Notes: generated by a model from the sequence alone, not told the origin. Positions 1-8,636 are shown, numbered from the stretch's first letter. The stretch is 36,680 nucleotides of DNA from Candidatus Thiosymbion sp. (GCA_018435665.1 JAHDND010000191.1:1-36680); one strand, 5' to 3'. Made by a program: numbers and translations.

Positions 1-168
1 AGGGGCGTAATGGACCACAAGAGCCACTCAGAATACCCAAAATGAGCCCAAAAACGGGTTAAAACGGGCTGCTAAGTCAAAAATGACGCTCTCCAAGGGC
101 GGAAAGAGAGAAATCGGGTCATTCTTCAGCGTTTCCTTAAGGTTCACTTGCGCGGGCATCTTCACGTC

Positions 169-2871
169 ATGACCACCTCACCGCCCCTTTGGCATCATCG
201 CGACGCCCCCGACGCCCTGGCGGCCCTGGCCAGCGGACCCGAGGGCCTCACCGAAGTGGAGGCCCGGGCACGGCTGGAGCGCCATGGTCCCAACCGCCTC
301 ACCCCGCCCAAGAAGCGCGGCGCCCTGATGCGCTTCCTGTTGCAGATCCACAATGTCCTTATCTATGTCTTGATCGGAGCCGCCGGCGTCACGGCGGCCC
401 TGGGGGAGTGGACCAACACCGGCGTCATCCTCGGCGTGGTCATCATCAACGCCTTCATCGGCTTCATTCAGGAGGGCAAGGCGGAAAAGTCCCTGGATGC
501 CATCCGCAACCTGCTCTCCCCCCGCGCCACCCTGATCCGCGAGGGGCGCCGGCGCGAGGTGGCCGCCGAGGAACTGGTGCCCGGCGACATCGTCCTGCTG
601 ACCTCCGGGGACAAGGTGCCCGCCGATCTGCGCCTGATCGAGGTGCGCAACCTGCGCATCGAGGAGGCCGCCCTCACCGGCGAGTCCGAACCCGTGGAGA
701 AGGGCCTGGCCCCCGTCGCCGCCACCGCCCCCATCGGCGACCGCACCTGCCTGGCCTATTCCGGCACCCTGGTGGTCTTCGGCCAGGGGCGGGGCCTGGT
801 GGTGGCCACCGGCGACGCGACCGAGATCGGCCGCATCGGCCGCCTGCTGGCCAGCGTGGAAGGGGTCACCACTCCCCTCTTCAAGCAGATGGCGGTCTTC
901 GGCCAGTGGCTGACGGTGGGCATCATGGGCCTGGCCCTCTTTGCCCTGGTTTTCGGCCTGCTGGTCCACGATCAGGGCCTGGCCGACATGTTCCTGGCCG
1001 CCGTGGGCATCGCCGTCGCCGCCATCCCCGAGGGGCTGCCCGCCATCCTGACCATCACCCTGGCCCTGGGCGTCCAGCGCATGGCCAGCCACCGTGCCAT
1101 CATCCGCCGCATGCCGGCGGTCGAGACCCTGGGGGCCGTCACCGTCATCTGTTCCGACAAGACCGGCACCCTGACCAAGAACGAGATGACCGTGCGGCGG
1201 CTGGTCACGGCGGAGCGTCTCATCACCGTGGAGGGTTCGGGCTACGCCCCCCATGGCGCCTTTCTGGCGGCGGGGTGGGATCTGGACCCGCTGGCGTCCC
1301 CGGACCTGGCGGAGCTGGGGCGGGTTGCTCTGCTCTGTAACGACGCCAGCCTGCGCGAGTCGGGCGGGGAGTGGCACCTGGAGGGGGACCCTACCGAGGG
1401 CGCCCTCATCACCCTGGGTCGCAAGATGGGCCTGGACCCGCGCTTCGAGGCCGGGGCAATGCCGCGCATCGACGTCATCCCCTTCGAGTCCCAGCATCGC
1501 TTCATGGCCACGCTGCACCACGATCACGCCGGCCATGCCTTCGCCTTCCTCAAGGGCGCCCCGGAGGAGGTGCTGCTGCGCTGCACCCATCAGCGCCAGG
1601 CCGGCGAGGATCGGCCCCTCAATCGTGGCTGGTGGCTGGACCAGATGGAGGCCATGGGTCGTGACGGCCAGCGCGTCCTCGCCCTGGCCTTCGCCCCCAT
1701 GCCCGCCGGCAAGACCGACCTGGCCTTCGCCGATCTGGAGGGCGGTCTGACCCTGCTCGGCCTGGCGGGCATCATGGACCCGCCGCGGGAGGAGGCGATC
1801 CGCGCCGTGGCCAAGTGCCAGGCCGCCGGCATTGGCGTCAGGATGATCACCGGCGATCACGCCATCACCGCCCAGGCCATTGGCGCCAGCATGGGCATCG
1901 GCCGCGGCCAGGCCCTCACCGGCGCCGAGATCGAGGAACTGGACGACGAGGCCCTGCGCCAGGTGGTGGCAACCACCGATGTCTTCGCTCGCGCCAGCCC
2001 CGAGCACAAGCTGCGCCTGGTCCAGGCCCTGCAAGCCAACGGCGAGGTGGTGGCCATGACCGGCGATGGCGTCAACGACGCCCCGGCCCTCAAGCGGGCC
2101 GACGTGGGCGTGGCCATGGGCCACAAGGGCACCGAGGCCGCTAAGGAGGCGGCGGAGATGGTGCTGGCCGACGACAACTTCGCCACCATCGAGGCCGCCG
2201 TGGAAGGGGGTCGCACCGTTTACGACAACCTGCGCAAGGCCGTCATCTATGTGCTGCCGGTCAGCTCCGGCCAGGCCGCCATGGTGCTGGTGGCGGTGCT
2301 GCTGGGCATCGCCCTGCCCATCACCCCGGTCCAGATCCTGTGGGTCAACATGGTCACCGCCGTCACCCTGTCCCTGGCCTTCGCCGTGGAGAGGCCCGAG
2401 GCCGACATCATGCGCCGCCCGCCGCGGGACCCGGCCACCCCCCTGATCGACGGCTTCATGGTGTGGCGCATCCTGTTCGTGACGGTGCTCATGGCCACGG
2501 CCTCCTTCGGCCTCTACCTGTGGGAGAAGGCCAGCGGCAGCGACCTGGTCACCGCCCGCACCGTGGCGGTCAACGCCCTGGTCATGGCGGAGATGTTCTA
2601 TCTGTTCAACTGCCGCAGCCTCCAGGGTTCCATCCTCAATCGCGAGGGCTTCCTGGGTAACACCCTTGCCCTCCAGGTCCTGGGCCTACTCCTGCTGCTG
2701 CAACTGGCCTTCACCTATATCCCGCTGATGCAGAACCTGTTCCAGACCGCCGCCATCGACGCCGCCGCCTGGCTGCGCATCCTGGGGGCGGGCGTCCTGC
2801 TGCTGCTCGTCGTCGAGGGGGAGAAGGCCCTGATCAGCCGCTTCAGACGCCCGGCCGAGCGGCGGTCATGA
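169..2871 (+). CDS. P2-type cation-transporting ATPase (HAD-IC), ion unassigned
   Basis: Full-length E1-E2 ATPase of 900 residues. An N-terminal cation-ATPase domain is followed by an actuator domain with LTGES (about 170-173), TM4 with PEGLP (287-291), the phosphorylation motif DKTGT (aspartate 330), an N domain with KGAPE, and the hinge GDGVNDAP. This is the layout of P2 pumps such as SERCA and PacL, which move cations across the cytoplasmic membrane using ATP. The TM5 and TM6 residues do not match the calcium ligands: TM5 reads SSGQA where SERCA has SNVGE, and TM6 reads NMVTAVTL where SERCA has NLVTDG. A calcium pump is therefore not safe to assume, and a monovalent cation is possible. ATG 169 is preferred over an in-frame TTG at 148, which adds only seven residues. 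No strong Shine-Dalgarno is visible. It lies 93 bp upstream of the Mrp operon on the same strand. Confidence 0.93.
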   Translation: MTTSPPLWHHRDAPDALAALASGPEGLTEVEARARLERHGPNRLTPPKKRGALMRFLLQIHNVLIYVLIGAAGVTAALGEWTNTGVILGVVIINAFIGFIQEGKAEKSLDAIRNLLSPRATLIREGRRREVAAEELVPGDIVLLTSGDKVPADLRLIEVRNLRIEEAALTGESEPVEKGLAPVAATAPIGDRTCLAYSGTLVVFGQGRGLVVATGDATEIGRIGRLLASVEGVTTPLFKQMAVFGQWLTVGIMGLALFALVFGLLVHDQGLADMFLAAVGIAVAAIPEGLPAILTITLALGVQRMASHRAIIRRMPAVETLGAVTVICSDKTGTLTKNEMTVRRLVTAERLITVEGSGYAPHGAFLAAGWDLDPLASPDLAELGRVALLCNDASLRESGGEWHLEGDPTEGALITLGRKMGLDPRFEAGAMPRIDVIPFESQHRFMATLHHDHAGHAFAFLKGAPEEVLLRCTHQRQAGEDRPLNRGWWLDQMEAMGRDGQRVLALAFAPMPAGKTDLAFADLEGGLTLLGLAGIMDPPREEAIRAVAKCQAAGIGVRMITGDHAITAQAIGASMGIGRGQALTGAEIEELDDEALRQVVATTDVFARASPEHKLRLVQALQANGEVVAMTGDGVNDAPALKRADVGVAMGHKGTEAAKEAAEMVLADDNFATIEAAVEGGRTVYDNLRKAVIYVLPVSSGQAAMVLVAVLLGIALPITPVQILWVNMVTAVTLSLAFAVERPEADIMRRPPRDPATPLIDGFMVWRILFVTVLMATASFGLYLWEKASGSDLVTARTVAVNALVMAEMFYLFNCRSLQGSILNREGFLGNTLALQVLGLLLLLQLAFTYIPLMQNLFQTAAIDAAAWLRILGAGVLLLLVVEGEKALISRFRRPAERRS

Positions 2872-2964
2872 GGGCCCGCGTGACGCCAGACGCCCCCCGA
2901 CCCGGAGAAAACGAAAATTGCTGGGCGATGACCATGAATGACTTGCGATGGGTGACGATACCTG

Positions 2965-5313
2965 ATGCAGCACGCTGATCCCCACGACCATGACGCCGCG
3001 ACCGCCTATCTCTGGGTAATGATCTTCCCCCTGGCCGCCTTCGTCCTGCTGGCCTGGGGGCTGGTCCAGCATCCCTTGCCCTGGCACTGGGAACTCCCCT
3101 GGGTGCCGGGCCTGGGGATTGATCTGGCCTTCCGGATCGACGCCTTCAGTGCCCAGATGCTGGCCCTGATCACCGGGATCGGCACCCTGGTGTTCGTCTA
3201 TGCCAGTGGCTATCTGGCCCACGAACCCAAGGCGGGACGGCTGCTGGGGGTCCTGCTCCTGTTCATGCTGGCCATGATCGGCGCGGTCAGCGCCGACAAC
3301 CTGATCCTGTTGTTCCTGTTCTGGGAGTTGACCAGCCTCGCCTCCTTCCTGCTGGTGGGCTTCAAGCACGAGGACGCCCAGGCCCGCGCCTCGGCCCGCC
3401 AGGCGCTGTTGATCACCATGGGCGGCGGCCTGGCCCTGCTCGGCGGCCTCATCCTCCTCGCCCAGATGAGTGGCGCCTGGACCCTGTCCGGCGTCATCGC
3501 CGCCGGTCCGCGCCTGGCGGAAGACCCCCGCCTGCCCCTGGCCCTGACGCTGGTGCTGCTCGGCGCCTTCACCAAGTCGGCCCAGTTCCCCTTCCACTTC
3601 TGGCTGCCCAACGCCATGGCGGCGCCCACTCCGGTGAGCGCCTACCTGCACTCCGCCACCCTGGTCAAGCTGGGCATCTACCTGATGGCGCGGCTGGACC
3701 CCGCCTTCAACCAGGTCCTGTTCTGGGAGGCGGTGCTGATCGGCACCGGTACCCTCACCGCCGTCTGGGCGGCGGTCCTGGCCCTGCGCGAGCGTGATCT
3801 CAAGCGCATCCTGGCCCGCACCACCGTCGCTGCCCTGGGTACCCTCACCCTGTTGATCGGCCTGCCCACCCCGGGCGCGGGCCTGGCCCTGGTCACCTTC
3901 CTCTTCGCCCATGCCCTGTACAAGGCCCCCCTGTTCATGGTGGCCGGCAATATCGACCATGCCACCGGCACCCGCAGCATCGACCACCTCATGGGCCTGC
4001 GGCGGGCCATGCCCTGGACCGCCGCCATCGCCATCCTGGCGGGTCTGTCCATGGCTGGCCTGCCCCTTTCCTTCGGCTTCGTGGCCAAGGACGCCGTCAA
4101 CCTGGCCAAGGCGGACGCCGACCTCTTCCTGCTGGTGGGTTACGCCAGCGTGCTGGTCAATGCCCTGGTGGTGGCCGTGGCCGGCGTGGCGGCGATCCGC
4201 GTCTTCTGGGGCCCGCCGGAAGCCCCCCGCGGCCCGGTGCGTGAGGTGCATTGGACCCTGATCCTGCCGCCCCTGGTCATCGTCCTGCTGGGGATCGAGT
4301 TCGAGTTCCTGCCGGCCCTGGCGGACCCGCTGCTGATCGGGGCCGCCCAGGCCATCTCCCCGGCCCTGGGCAGCGGCGATCTGGATCTGAATGCCTCTTT
4401 CGAACTGGGCGATCTGGTCTCCGCCACCGGTATCACCCTGGCCATGGGCCTGCTGTTCTTCCTGGCCTGGGACCGGCTCCATCAGGCCCTGCACCGGCTG
4501 CACTGGCTGGACCGCTATGGCCCCGCGGCCGGGTATGAACACCTGCTGCATGGGCTGACGCGGATCGCCGCCTGGCAGACCCGTCACCTGCAACCGGGCA
4601 TCCTGTCCGCCTCCCTGCGGCTGACTTTGAGCGGTCTGCTGACGCTCGGCGCCCTGGCCTGGTTGGCCCTGGCGCCACCCCCCGAGCTGACCTGGGACTG
4701 GGGGCCCCAGGGTTGGGCCTGGGTCCTGGCCGCGGTCCTGATCCTGGTAGGGGCCGCCGCCGCGGTCCTGCTCCGTGATCGCCTGGCCCTGCTCATGGCC
4801 AGTGGCTTGGTGGGGTATGGTTCCGCCGTGCTTTTCCTCTTCTCCGGCGCCCCAGACCTCGCCTTCACCCAGTTCGCCGTGGAGACGGTGCTGGTGGTGA
4901 TCGCGGCCAGCGTGCTGCCGCGTTTTGGCCCTCCACTGCCTAGAGCCATCCGCGATCCGGCCATCAGGTACAGTCCTAAATCCAGCTCCAGCGCAGATTT
5001 AGTCTCAGGCGCTGGCTCCAACTCCAGTCGCTACCGCCCCGGACTGACACCGTTTAGCTTGCTGCTTGCCGCCGCCGCCGGCCTGGGCAGCTTTCTGCTC
5101 ATGACCCAGCTGTCCCCGCTGCCGGTCTCGACCGAGCTCAGCGATTGGTTCGCCGCCGCCAGCCTGCCCGAGGCCCGGGGCCATAACGTGGTCAACGTCA
5201 TCATCGTCGATTTCCGCGCCCTGGATACCCTGGGGGAGATCGCGGTGGTGGCCTTTTCCCTGCTCGCCGCCTTGCCCCTGCTGGCAGGCCTGCGCGGGAG
5301 GGCCAGGCCATGA
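2965..5313 (+). CDS. mrpA: Mrp/Mnh cation:proton antiporter subunit A
   Basis: The 782 residues match full-length MrpA. Residues 1 to about 500 are a NuoL/M/N-type antiporter domain with the TM5 glutamate in FLFWELTS (E121), the TM7 lysine in FTKSAQFPFHFW (K204) and a TM8 lysine (K235). A DUF4040 segment (LVGYGSAVLFLFSGAPDLAF) and a C-terminal MbhE-like helix pair (NVIIVDFRALDTLGEI) follow, as expected for MrpA. A hydrophilic Ser/Asn-rich linker of about 40 residues lies between these last two parts and is less GC-rich than its surroundings. With the other Mrp subunits it forms the membrane complex that exchanges Na+ (or K+) for H+. The stop overlaps mrpB by ATGA. The ATG at 2965 has a poor ribosome-binding site, but no better upstream start is in frame. 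Confidence 0.95.
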   Translation: MQHADPHDHDAATAYLWVMIFPLAAFVLLAWGLVQHPLPWHWELPWVPGLGIDLAFRIDAFSAQMLALITGIGTLVFVYASGYLAHEPKAGRLLGVLLLFMLAMIGAVSADNLILLFLFWELTSLASFLLVGFKHEDAQARASARQALLITMGGGLALLGGLILLAQMSGAWTLSGVIAAGPRLAEDPRLPLALTLVLLGAFTKSAQFPFHFWLPNAMAAPTPVSAYLHSATLVKLGIYLMARLDPAFNQVLFWEAVLIGTGTLTAVWAAVLALRERDLKRILARTTVAALGTLTLLIGLPTPGAGLALVTFLFAHALYKAPLFMVAGNIDHATGTRSIDHLMGLRRAMPWTAAIAILAGLSMAGLPLSFGFVAKDAVNLAKADADLFLLVGYASVLVNALVVAVAGVAAIRVFWGPPEAPRGPVREVHWTLILPPLVIVLLGIEFEFLPALADPLLIGAAQAISPALGSGDLDLNASFELGDLVSATGITLAMGLLFFLAWDRLHQALHRLHWLDRYGPAAGYEHLLHGLTRIAAWQTRHLQPGILSASLRLTLSGLLTLGALAWLALAPPPELTWDWGPQGWAWVLAAVLILVGAAAAVLLRDRLALLMASGLVGYGSAVLFLFSGAPDLAFTQFAVETVLVVIAASVLPRFGPPLPRAIRDPAIRYSPKSSSSADLVSGAGSNSSRYRPGLTPFSLLLAAAAGLGSFLLMTQLSPLPVSTELSDWFAAASLPEARGHNVVNVIIVDFRALDTLGEIAVVAFSLLAALPLLAGLRGRARP

Positions 5314-5858
5314 GCCCCCGTTCACCCCTGCTGGTCTGGGCCGCCGGGCCGCTTTACTGGCTGTTGATCGCCGCCGCCCTCTGGCTTCTGTTGCGTGGCC
5401 ATAACGAGCCTGGCGGTGGTTTCATCGCCGGCCTGGTGGCCGTCGCCGCCAGCAGCCTGCTCGCCCTCAGCCGGGACGTCGCCGCCGCACGCCGTTGGCA
5501 ACCCCTGGCGCCTCTGCCCCTGGCCATGCTGGGCGTTGGCCTGGCCGCCCTCGCCGGGCTGCCCGGCGTCCTGGGGGGGCAACCCTTCCTCAGCCACCTC
5601 TGGCTGGAGTCGGGCCTCTCCACCGTTCTGCTGTTCGATCTGGGGGTCTTCTGCGCCGTCTGGGGGGCGCTCACCGGCTATCTCTATCCCCTGCTGAATG
5701 ACCAACCACTGGAAAACAGCCAGCAGGACGAGCACCAGCAGGATGCCAATCCGCAGAACAACTACCCGCGGGACGACCACCCGCTGGCTGCCAACCTGCG
5801 GGACAAGGCCCCGCGTGACAAGCACCGGCTGGACTACCCGAGGGGAGAGGCACCATGA
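5310..5858 (+). CDS. mrpB: Mrp antiporter subunit B, with repetitive hydrophilic tail
   Basis: MnhB-family membrane protein of 182 residues. The signature GHNEPGGGFIAGLV is near residue 30 and about four membrane helices follow. The first 135 residues or so cover the normal family domain. The rest is a charged, helix-free tail of five-residue repeats (NSQQD, EHQQD, ANPQN, NYPRD, DHPLA, ANLRD, KAPRD, KHRLD) that is not part of typical MrpB. It starts by ATGA overlap with mrpA and ends by ATGA overlap with mrpC, so translation is coupled on both sides. The tail probably faces the aqueous phase and may be a tolerated repeat expansion. Confidence 0.93.
   Translation: MSPRSPLLVWAAGPLYWLLIAAALWLLLRGHNEPGGGFIAGLVAVAASSLLALSRDVAAARRWQPLAPLPLAMLGVGLAALAGLPGVLGGQPFLSHLWLESGLSTVLLFDLGVFCAVWGALTGYLYPLLNDQPLENSQQDEHQQDANPQNNYPRDDHPLAANLRDKAPRDKHRLDYPRGEAP
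5715..5849 (+). repeat. 15-bp tandem repeat array coding the mrpB tail
   Basis: Nine degenerate 15-bp units in phase with the mrpB codons. The best-matching units read as three variable residues followed by RD or QD. Because the period is a multiple of three, gain or loss of units would not shift the frame. Confidence 0.7.
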
Positions 5859-6241
5859 CCCTGATCCTCATGATCACCATCAGCCTCACCGTGGCGGCGG
5901 GGGTGCTGCTGCTCCTGTCCCGCGACCTGTTCCGCACCCTGGTGGGGCTGGCAGTGCTGGGCAGCGCGGTCAACCTGACCGTCTTTCTGGCCGGCCGGCC
6001 CGGCAGCCTGACGCCCCCCCTCATCCCCCCGGGCCTCGACCGCCTGCCCGCGGGGGCGGCGGACCCCTTGCCCCAGGCCCTGGTGCTGACGGCCATCGTC
6101 ATTGGCTTCGCCCTGCTCTGTTTCGCCCTGGTCCTGGGGGCCTGGATCAGCCAGCGGGCCGGGCACACCGAGGTGGATCGGCTACGCCTGAGCGAACCGC
6201 CGGCCAAGGACCCCCTCAAGCCGACCATCCTGAAGGAATGA
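5855..6241 (+). CDS. mrpC: Mrp antiporter subunit C (NuoK-like)
   Basis: A 128-residue NuoK/MnhC-family protein with three membrane helices. The conserved stretch DPLPQALVLTAIVIGFA is in the third helix, and the first two helices span about residues 5-45. In Mrp and complex I this subunit sits between the antiporter modules and contributes to the ion pathway. The start overlaps the mrpB stop and the stop overlaps the mrpD start, both by ATGA. Confidence 0.94.
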   Translation: MTLILMITISLTVAAGVLLLLSRDLFRTLVGLAVLGSAVNLTVFLAGRPGSLTPPLIPPGLDRLPAGAADPLPQALVLTAIVIGFALLCFALVLGAWISQRAGHTEVDRLRLSEPPAKDPLKPTILKE

Positions 6242-7716
6242 TGCTGCTCCTCGCGCCCCTGCTCATCCCCCTGGTCACGGCCCTGCTGACCGCCGTCCTG
6301 CCGGCCCATCCCCGCCTGCGGCGCGGCCTGAGCCTGGCCGGGGTTCTGTTGCTCCTGGGCGCGGCCCTGGCGCTGCTGGTGGCGGTCGGTCCGGCCGGGC
6401 GCTTGTCAGTCGCCCTGGGCGACTGGCCCCTGCCTTTTGCCATCCAGTTCGTCGCCGATGGCCTGAGTGCCGCGCTGGTGCTGGTGGCGGCCCTGCTGGG
6501 GCTGACCGTCCTGCTTTACCAGTTCGCCACCGAGCCCGCCAACCGGGAGGCGCCGGGGCTCCAGCCCCTGGTCCAGGGCCTGCTGGCGGCGGTGGTGGCG
6601 GTCTTCCTGGCGGCGGACCTGTTCAATCTCTATGTCTGGTTCGAGCTCCTGCTCATGGCCACCCTGGGCCTGCTGCTCCTGGGTGGCCGACCCTGGCAGG
6701 CCGAGGCGGCCCTCAAGTATTTCGCCCTGAGCATGCTGGGCACCCTGCTGATGCTGGCGGCCGTGGGCCTCATCTATGGCGCCTCGGGGCAGCTCAACTT
6801 CGGCGCCCTGGCCGTTGCCAGTCAGGCACCGGGGGTCGCGCCCGGGCTGACCCTGTTCGTTGTCATGCTGCTGCTGGCCGTGCTGCTCAAGGCCGGCGCC
6901 TTTCCCCTCTTCGCCTGGCTGCCGGCCAGTTACCACACCCTGTCCCCGCCGCTCCTGGCCCTGGTGGGCGGGCTGCTGACCAAGGTCGCCATCTATGTGA
7001 TGCTGCGCCTGTCGGGACAGGTGTTCAGCGCGACCCCGGCCTTCCTCTACGAGGCCCTGGGCTGGCTGGCCATGCTCACCCTGGTCACCGGCGTCCTGGG
7101 GGCGGCCTATCACTGGGACCTGCGCCGCATCCTCGCCTTCCACATCGTCAGCCAGATCGGCTATCTGCTGCTGGGCATCGCCCTGGCCACCCCGGCCGGG
7201 GCGGCGGGGACCGCCTTCTTCCTCATCCACAACATCCTGGTCAAGGCCAACCTCTTCCTCCTCGCCGGCCTCATCTGGCTCAGCGCCGGCCACCCGGACC
7301 TGCGCCGCATCGGCGGCCTCTATCTGGCGCGGCCCTGGCTGGCCCTGCTCTTTCTGCTCAATGCCTTTTCTCTGGTGGGGGTGCCGCCCAGCTCTGGCTT
7401 CTGGGGCAAGTTCCTCCTGGTCCAGGAGGCCTTCGCTCAGCAGCGCTTCCTCTGGGGCGGCCTGGCCCTAGGGGTTGGCCTGCTCACCCTCTATTCCATG
7501 AGCAAGATCTGGCTGGAGGGTTTCTGGAAGCCCCATCCTGACCCGACCCGCCTGGCGGGGTCCCAGCCCCAGGGCGACGGCGGGCCGCGACTGGCCTATG
7601 CCGCCGTCACCTTCTCCACCCTGCTGGTGCTGGCCCTGGGGCTCTATCCCCAGCCCCTAATTGACTGGCTGCAGCAGGCCACCGCGGGCTACTGGGCCGG
7701 GTTCGGGCCAGCATGA
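6238..7716 (+). CDS. mrpD: Mrp antiporter subunit D (NuoN/NuoM-like)
   Basis: A 492-residue proton-conducting antiporter subunit. Key charged residues are present: E136 in NLYVWFELLL (TM5), K218 in LLKAGAFPLFAWLP (TM7) and K249 in LLTKVAIYVML (TM8). About 14 hydrophobic helices fit MrpD. The same reading frame is open back to 5698, but that stretch is the mrpB tail and mrpC read out of frame. The start was set at ATG 6238, which overlaps the mrpC stop (ATGA). A second ATG follows at 6241 and has better spacing from the AAGGA just upstream. The stop TGA lies inside the first unit of the tandem repeat at 7713. Confidence 0.94.
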   Translation: MMLLLAPLLIPLVTALLTAVLPAHPRLRRGLSLAGVLLLLGAALALLVAVGPAGRLSVALGDWPLPFAIQFVADGLSAALVLVAALLGLTVLLYQFATEPANREAPGLQPLVQGLLAAVVAVFLAADLFNLYVWFELLLMATLGLLLLGGRPWQAEAALKYFALSMLGTLLMLAAVGLIYGASGQLNFGALAVASQAPGVAPGLTLFVVMLLLAVLLKAGAFPLFAWLPASYHTLSPPLLALVGGLLTKVAIYVMLRLSGQVFSATPAFLYEALGWLAMLTLVTGVLGAAYHWDLRRILAFHIVSQIGYLLLGIALATPAGAAGTAFFLIHNILVKANLFLLAGLIWLSAGHPDLRRIGGLYLARPWLALLFLLNAFSLVGVPPSSGFWGKFLLVQEAFAQQRFLWGGLALGVGLLTLYSMSKIWLEGFWKPHPDPTRLAGSQPQGDGGPRLAYAAVTFSTLLVLALGLYPQPLIDWLQQATAGYWAGFGPA

Positions 7717-7796
7717 GATGTCGGTCATGAGATGTCGGTCATGAGGTATTGGTCATGAGGTATTGGTCATGAGGTGTCGATGATGGGGTTTAGATC
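7713..7796 (+). repeat. 14-bp tandem repeat array between mrpD and mrpE
   Basis: Six consecutive 14-bp units. Units 1 and 2 are identical (ATGAGATGTCGGTC), units 3 and 4 are identical (ATGAGGTATTGGTC), and units 5 and 6 are diverged. Each of the first four ends GGTC, so each junction reads GGTCATGAG and presents an ATG/TGA overlap like a coupled stop/start. The array begins on the mrpD stop and ends 16 bp before the mrpE ATG. It is the only gap of any size in the operon. Confidence 0.85.
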
Positions 7797-7812
7797 AGGT
7801 GGGGTATAAATC

Positions 7813-8148
7813 ATGAGAAAGCTCCAGGCCTTGCTCCTGCTGATCCTCAATCTGTTCAGGGACCTGGTCAGCTCCGGCTGGACCACAGCGCGCCTCATCC
7901 TGCGCCCGGGCGAGCCACCCCGCTCCGGTTTCGCGCGGCTGTCCTACGGTGACCTGCCAGCCCCGGCCGTCAATCTGCTGGGAGGGCTGATCACCCTGAC
8001 CCCGGGGACCACCACCCTCGACATCGACCTGGAACGGGGGGAAATGCTGTTGCACCTTCTCGACCAGGAGAGCGCCGAGGCCACACTGGCGGCGATCCGG
8101 CGCGATTTCCTCGCCCCCATCCGCACCCTCTATGGAGGCCACCCATGA
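7813..8148 (+). CDS. mrpE: Mrp antiporter subunit E, N-terminally short form
   Basis: A 111-residue MnhE-family protein. It has one N-terminal hydrophobic helix and then the soluble domain with the family motif LLGGLITLTPGTTTLDID. Typical MrpE is about 160 residues, as is the second copy at 30068-30547, with two more N-terminal helices. Those are missing here, and the 14-bp tandem array sits just upstream where they would be encoded. The stop overlaps mrpF by ATGA. The protein probably still occupies the MrpE position in the complex, but I cannot tell whether the short form is ancestral or truncated. Confidence 0.85.
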   Translation: MRKLQALLLLILNLFRDLVSSGWTTARLILRPGEPPRSGFARLSYGDLPAPAVNLLGGLITLTPGTTTLDIDLERGEMLLHLLDQESAEATLAAIRRDFLAPIRTLYGGHP

Positions 8149-8636
8149 GCCTGTCGATGCTGTTCGTCCTCATCGCCGGGGCCAGCGCCCTCATGGGGTT
8201 CTACCGCCTGCTGGCGGGTCCGACCGCGACCGACCGGGTGGTCGGGCTGGACATCCTCTTCGCCGTGGCCATCATCCTCAGCCTCACCGCGTCCTGGGTC
8301 AGTGGGCGTACGGTCTACCTGGACGTGGCCATCGGCCTGGCCCTGGTGAGCAGCGTCGCCACCCTGTCCTGGGCGCGCCTGATTCAGGTGGGTGCGCAGG
8401 GTGGCGGCCTGGGTGGCAAACAGGTTGATGCCGCGGGCGGCGGCCAGGATGGCTATCAGCTCAGGAGCCCGGGCGATAGGCGGGGTGCTGGCTGGGGAGA
8501 TGCCAAGAGAGATAGCAGGAGGGATACCAGGGGAGATAGCAGGGAACAAAGCCAGGACGGCGGCCCGGGGGATAGGCGGGGAGATATTTGGGGACATAGC
8601 CAGGGGAGCGGCCAAGAGCAGGAGGTGCGGTCATGA
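8145..8636 (+). CDS. mrpF: Mrp antiporter subunit F with long repetitive tail
   Basis: MnhF/MrpF family. The three-helix core is the first 85-90 residues, with conserved ADRVV-type sequence TATDRVVGLDIL and the helix YLDVAIGLALVSSVATL. Family members are about 90 residues long and this protein has 163. The additional 75 residues are hydrophilic with a four-residue period (GDRR, GDAK, RDSR, RDTR, GDSR, GDIW) encoded by a 12-bp tandem array. The tail reaches the stop, which overlaps the mrpG ATG. Function of the core is as a small membrane subunit of the Mrp antiporter; no function is assigned to the tail. Confidence 0.9.
   Translation: MSLSMLFVLIAGASALMGFYRLLAGPTATDRVVGLDILFAVAIILSLTASWVSGRTVYLDVAIGLALVSSVATLSWARLIQVGAQGGGLGGKQVDAAGGGQDGYQLRSPGDRRGAGWGDAKRDSRRDTRGDSREQSQDGGPGDRRGDIWGHSQGSGQEQEVRS
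8472..8615 (+). repeat. 12-bp tandem repeat array coding the mrpF tail
   Basis: About twelve degenerate 12-bp units, for example GGAGATAGCAGG, AGGGATACCAGG, GGGGATAGGCGG and GGACATAGCCAG. They are in frame with mrpF and give a Gly-Asp-x-Arg-like repeat. Confidence 0.75.

Noticed and set aside
178..2124. Very long open frame antisense to the P-type ATPase (and similar ones antisense to mrpA, atpA, atpI, the double antiporter and others)
   Set aside because: GC-rich coding DNA gives long antisense frames. Their products are Gly/Gln/Ala/His-rich without domains, while the sense frames are full-length known families.
5698..6237. 180-residue N-terminal extension of MrpD
   Set aside because: It overlaps mrpB and mrpC in another frame, has no family similarity, and ATG 6238 overlaps the mrpC stop in the pattern of the other genes.
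7713..7796. CRISPR-like array
   Set aside because: Units are contiguous without spacers and only 14 bases long; no cas genes are present.
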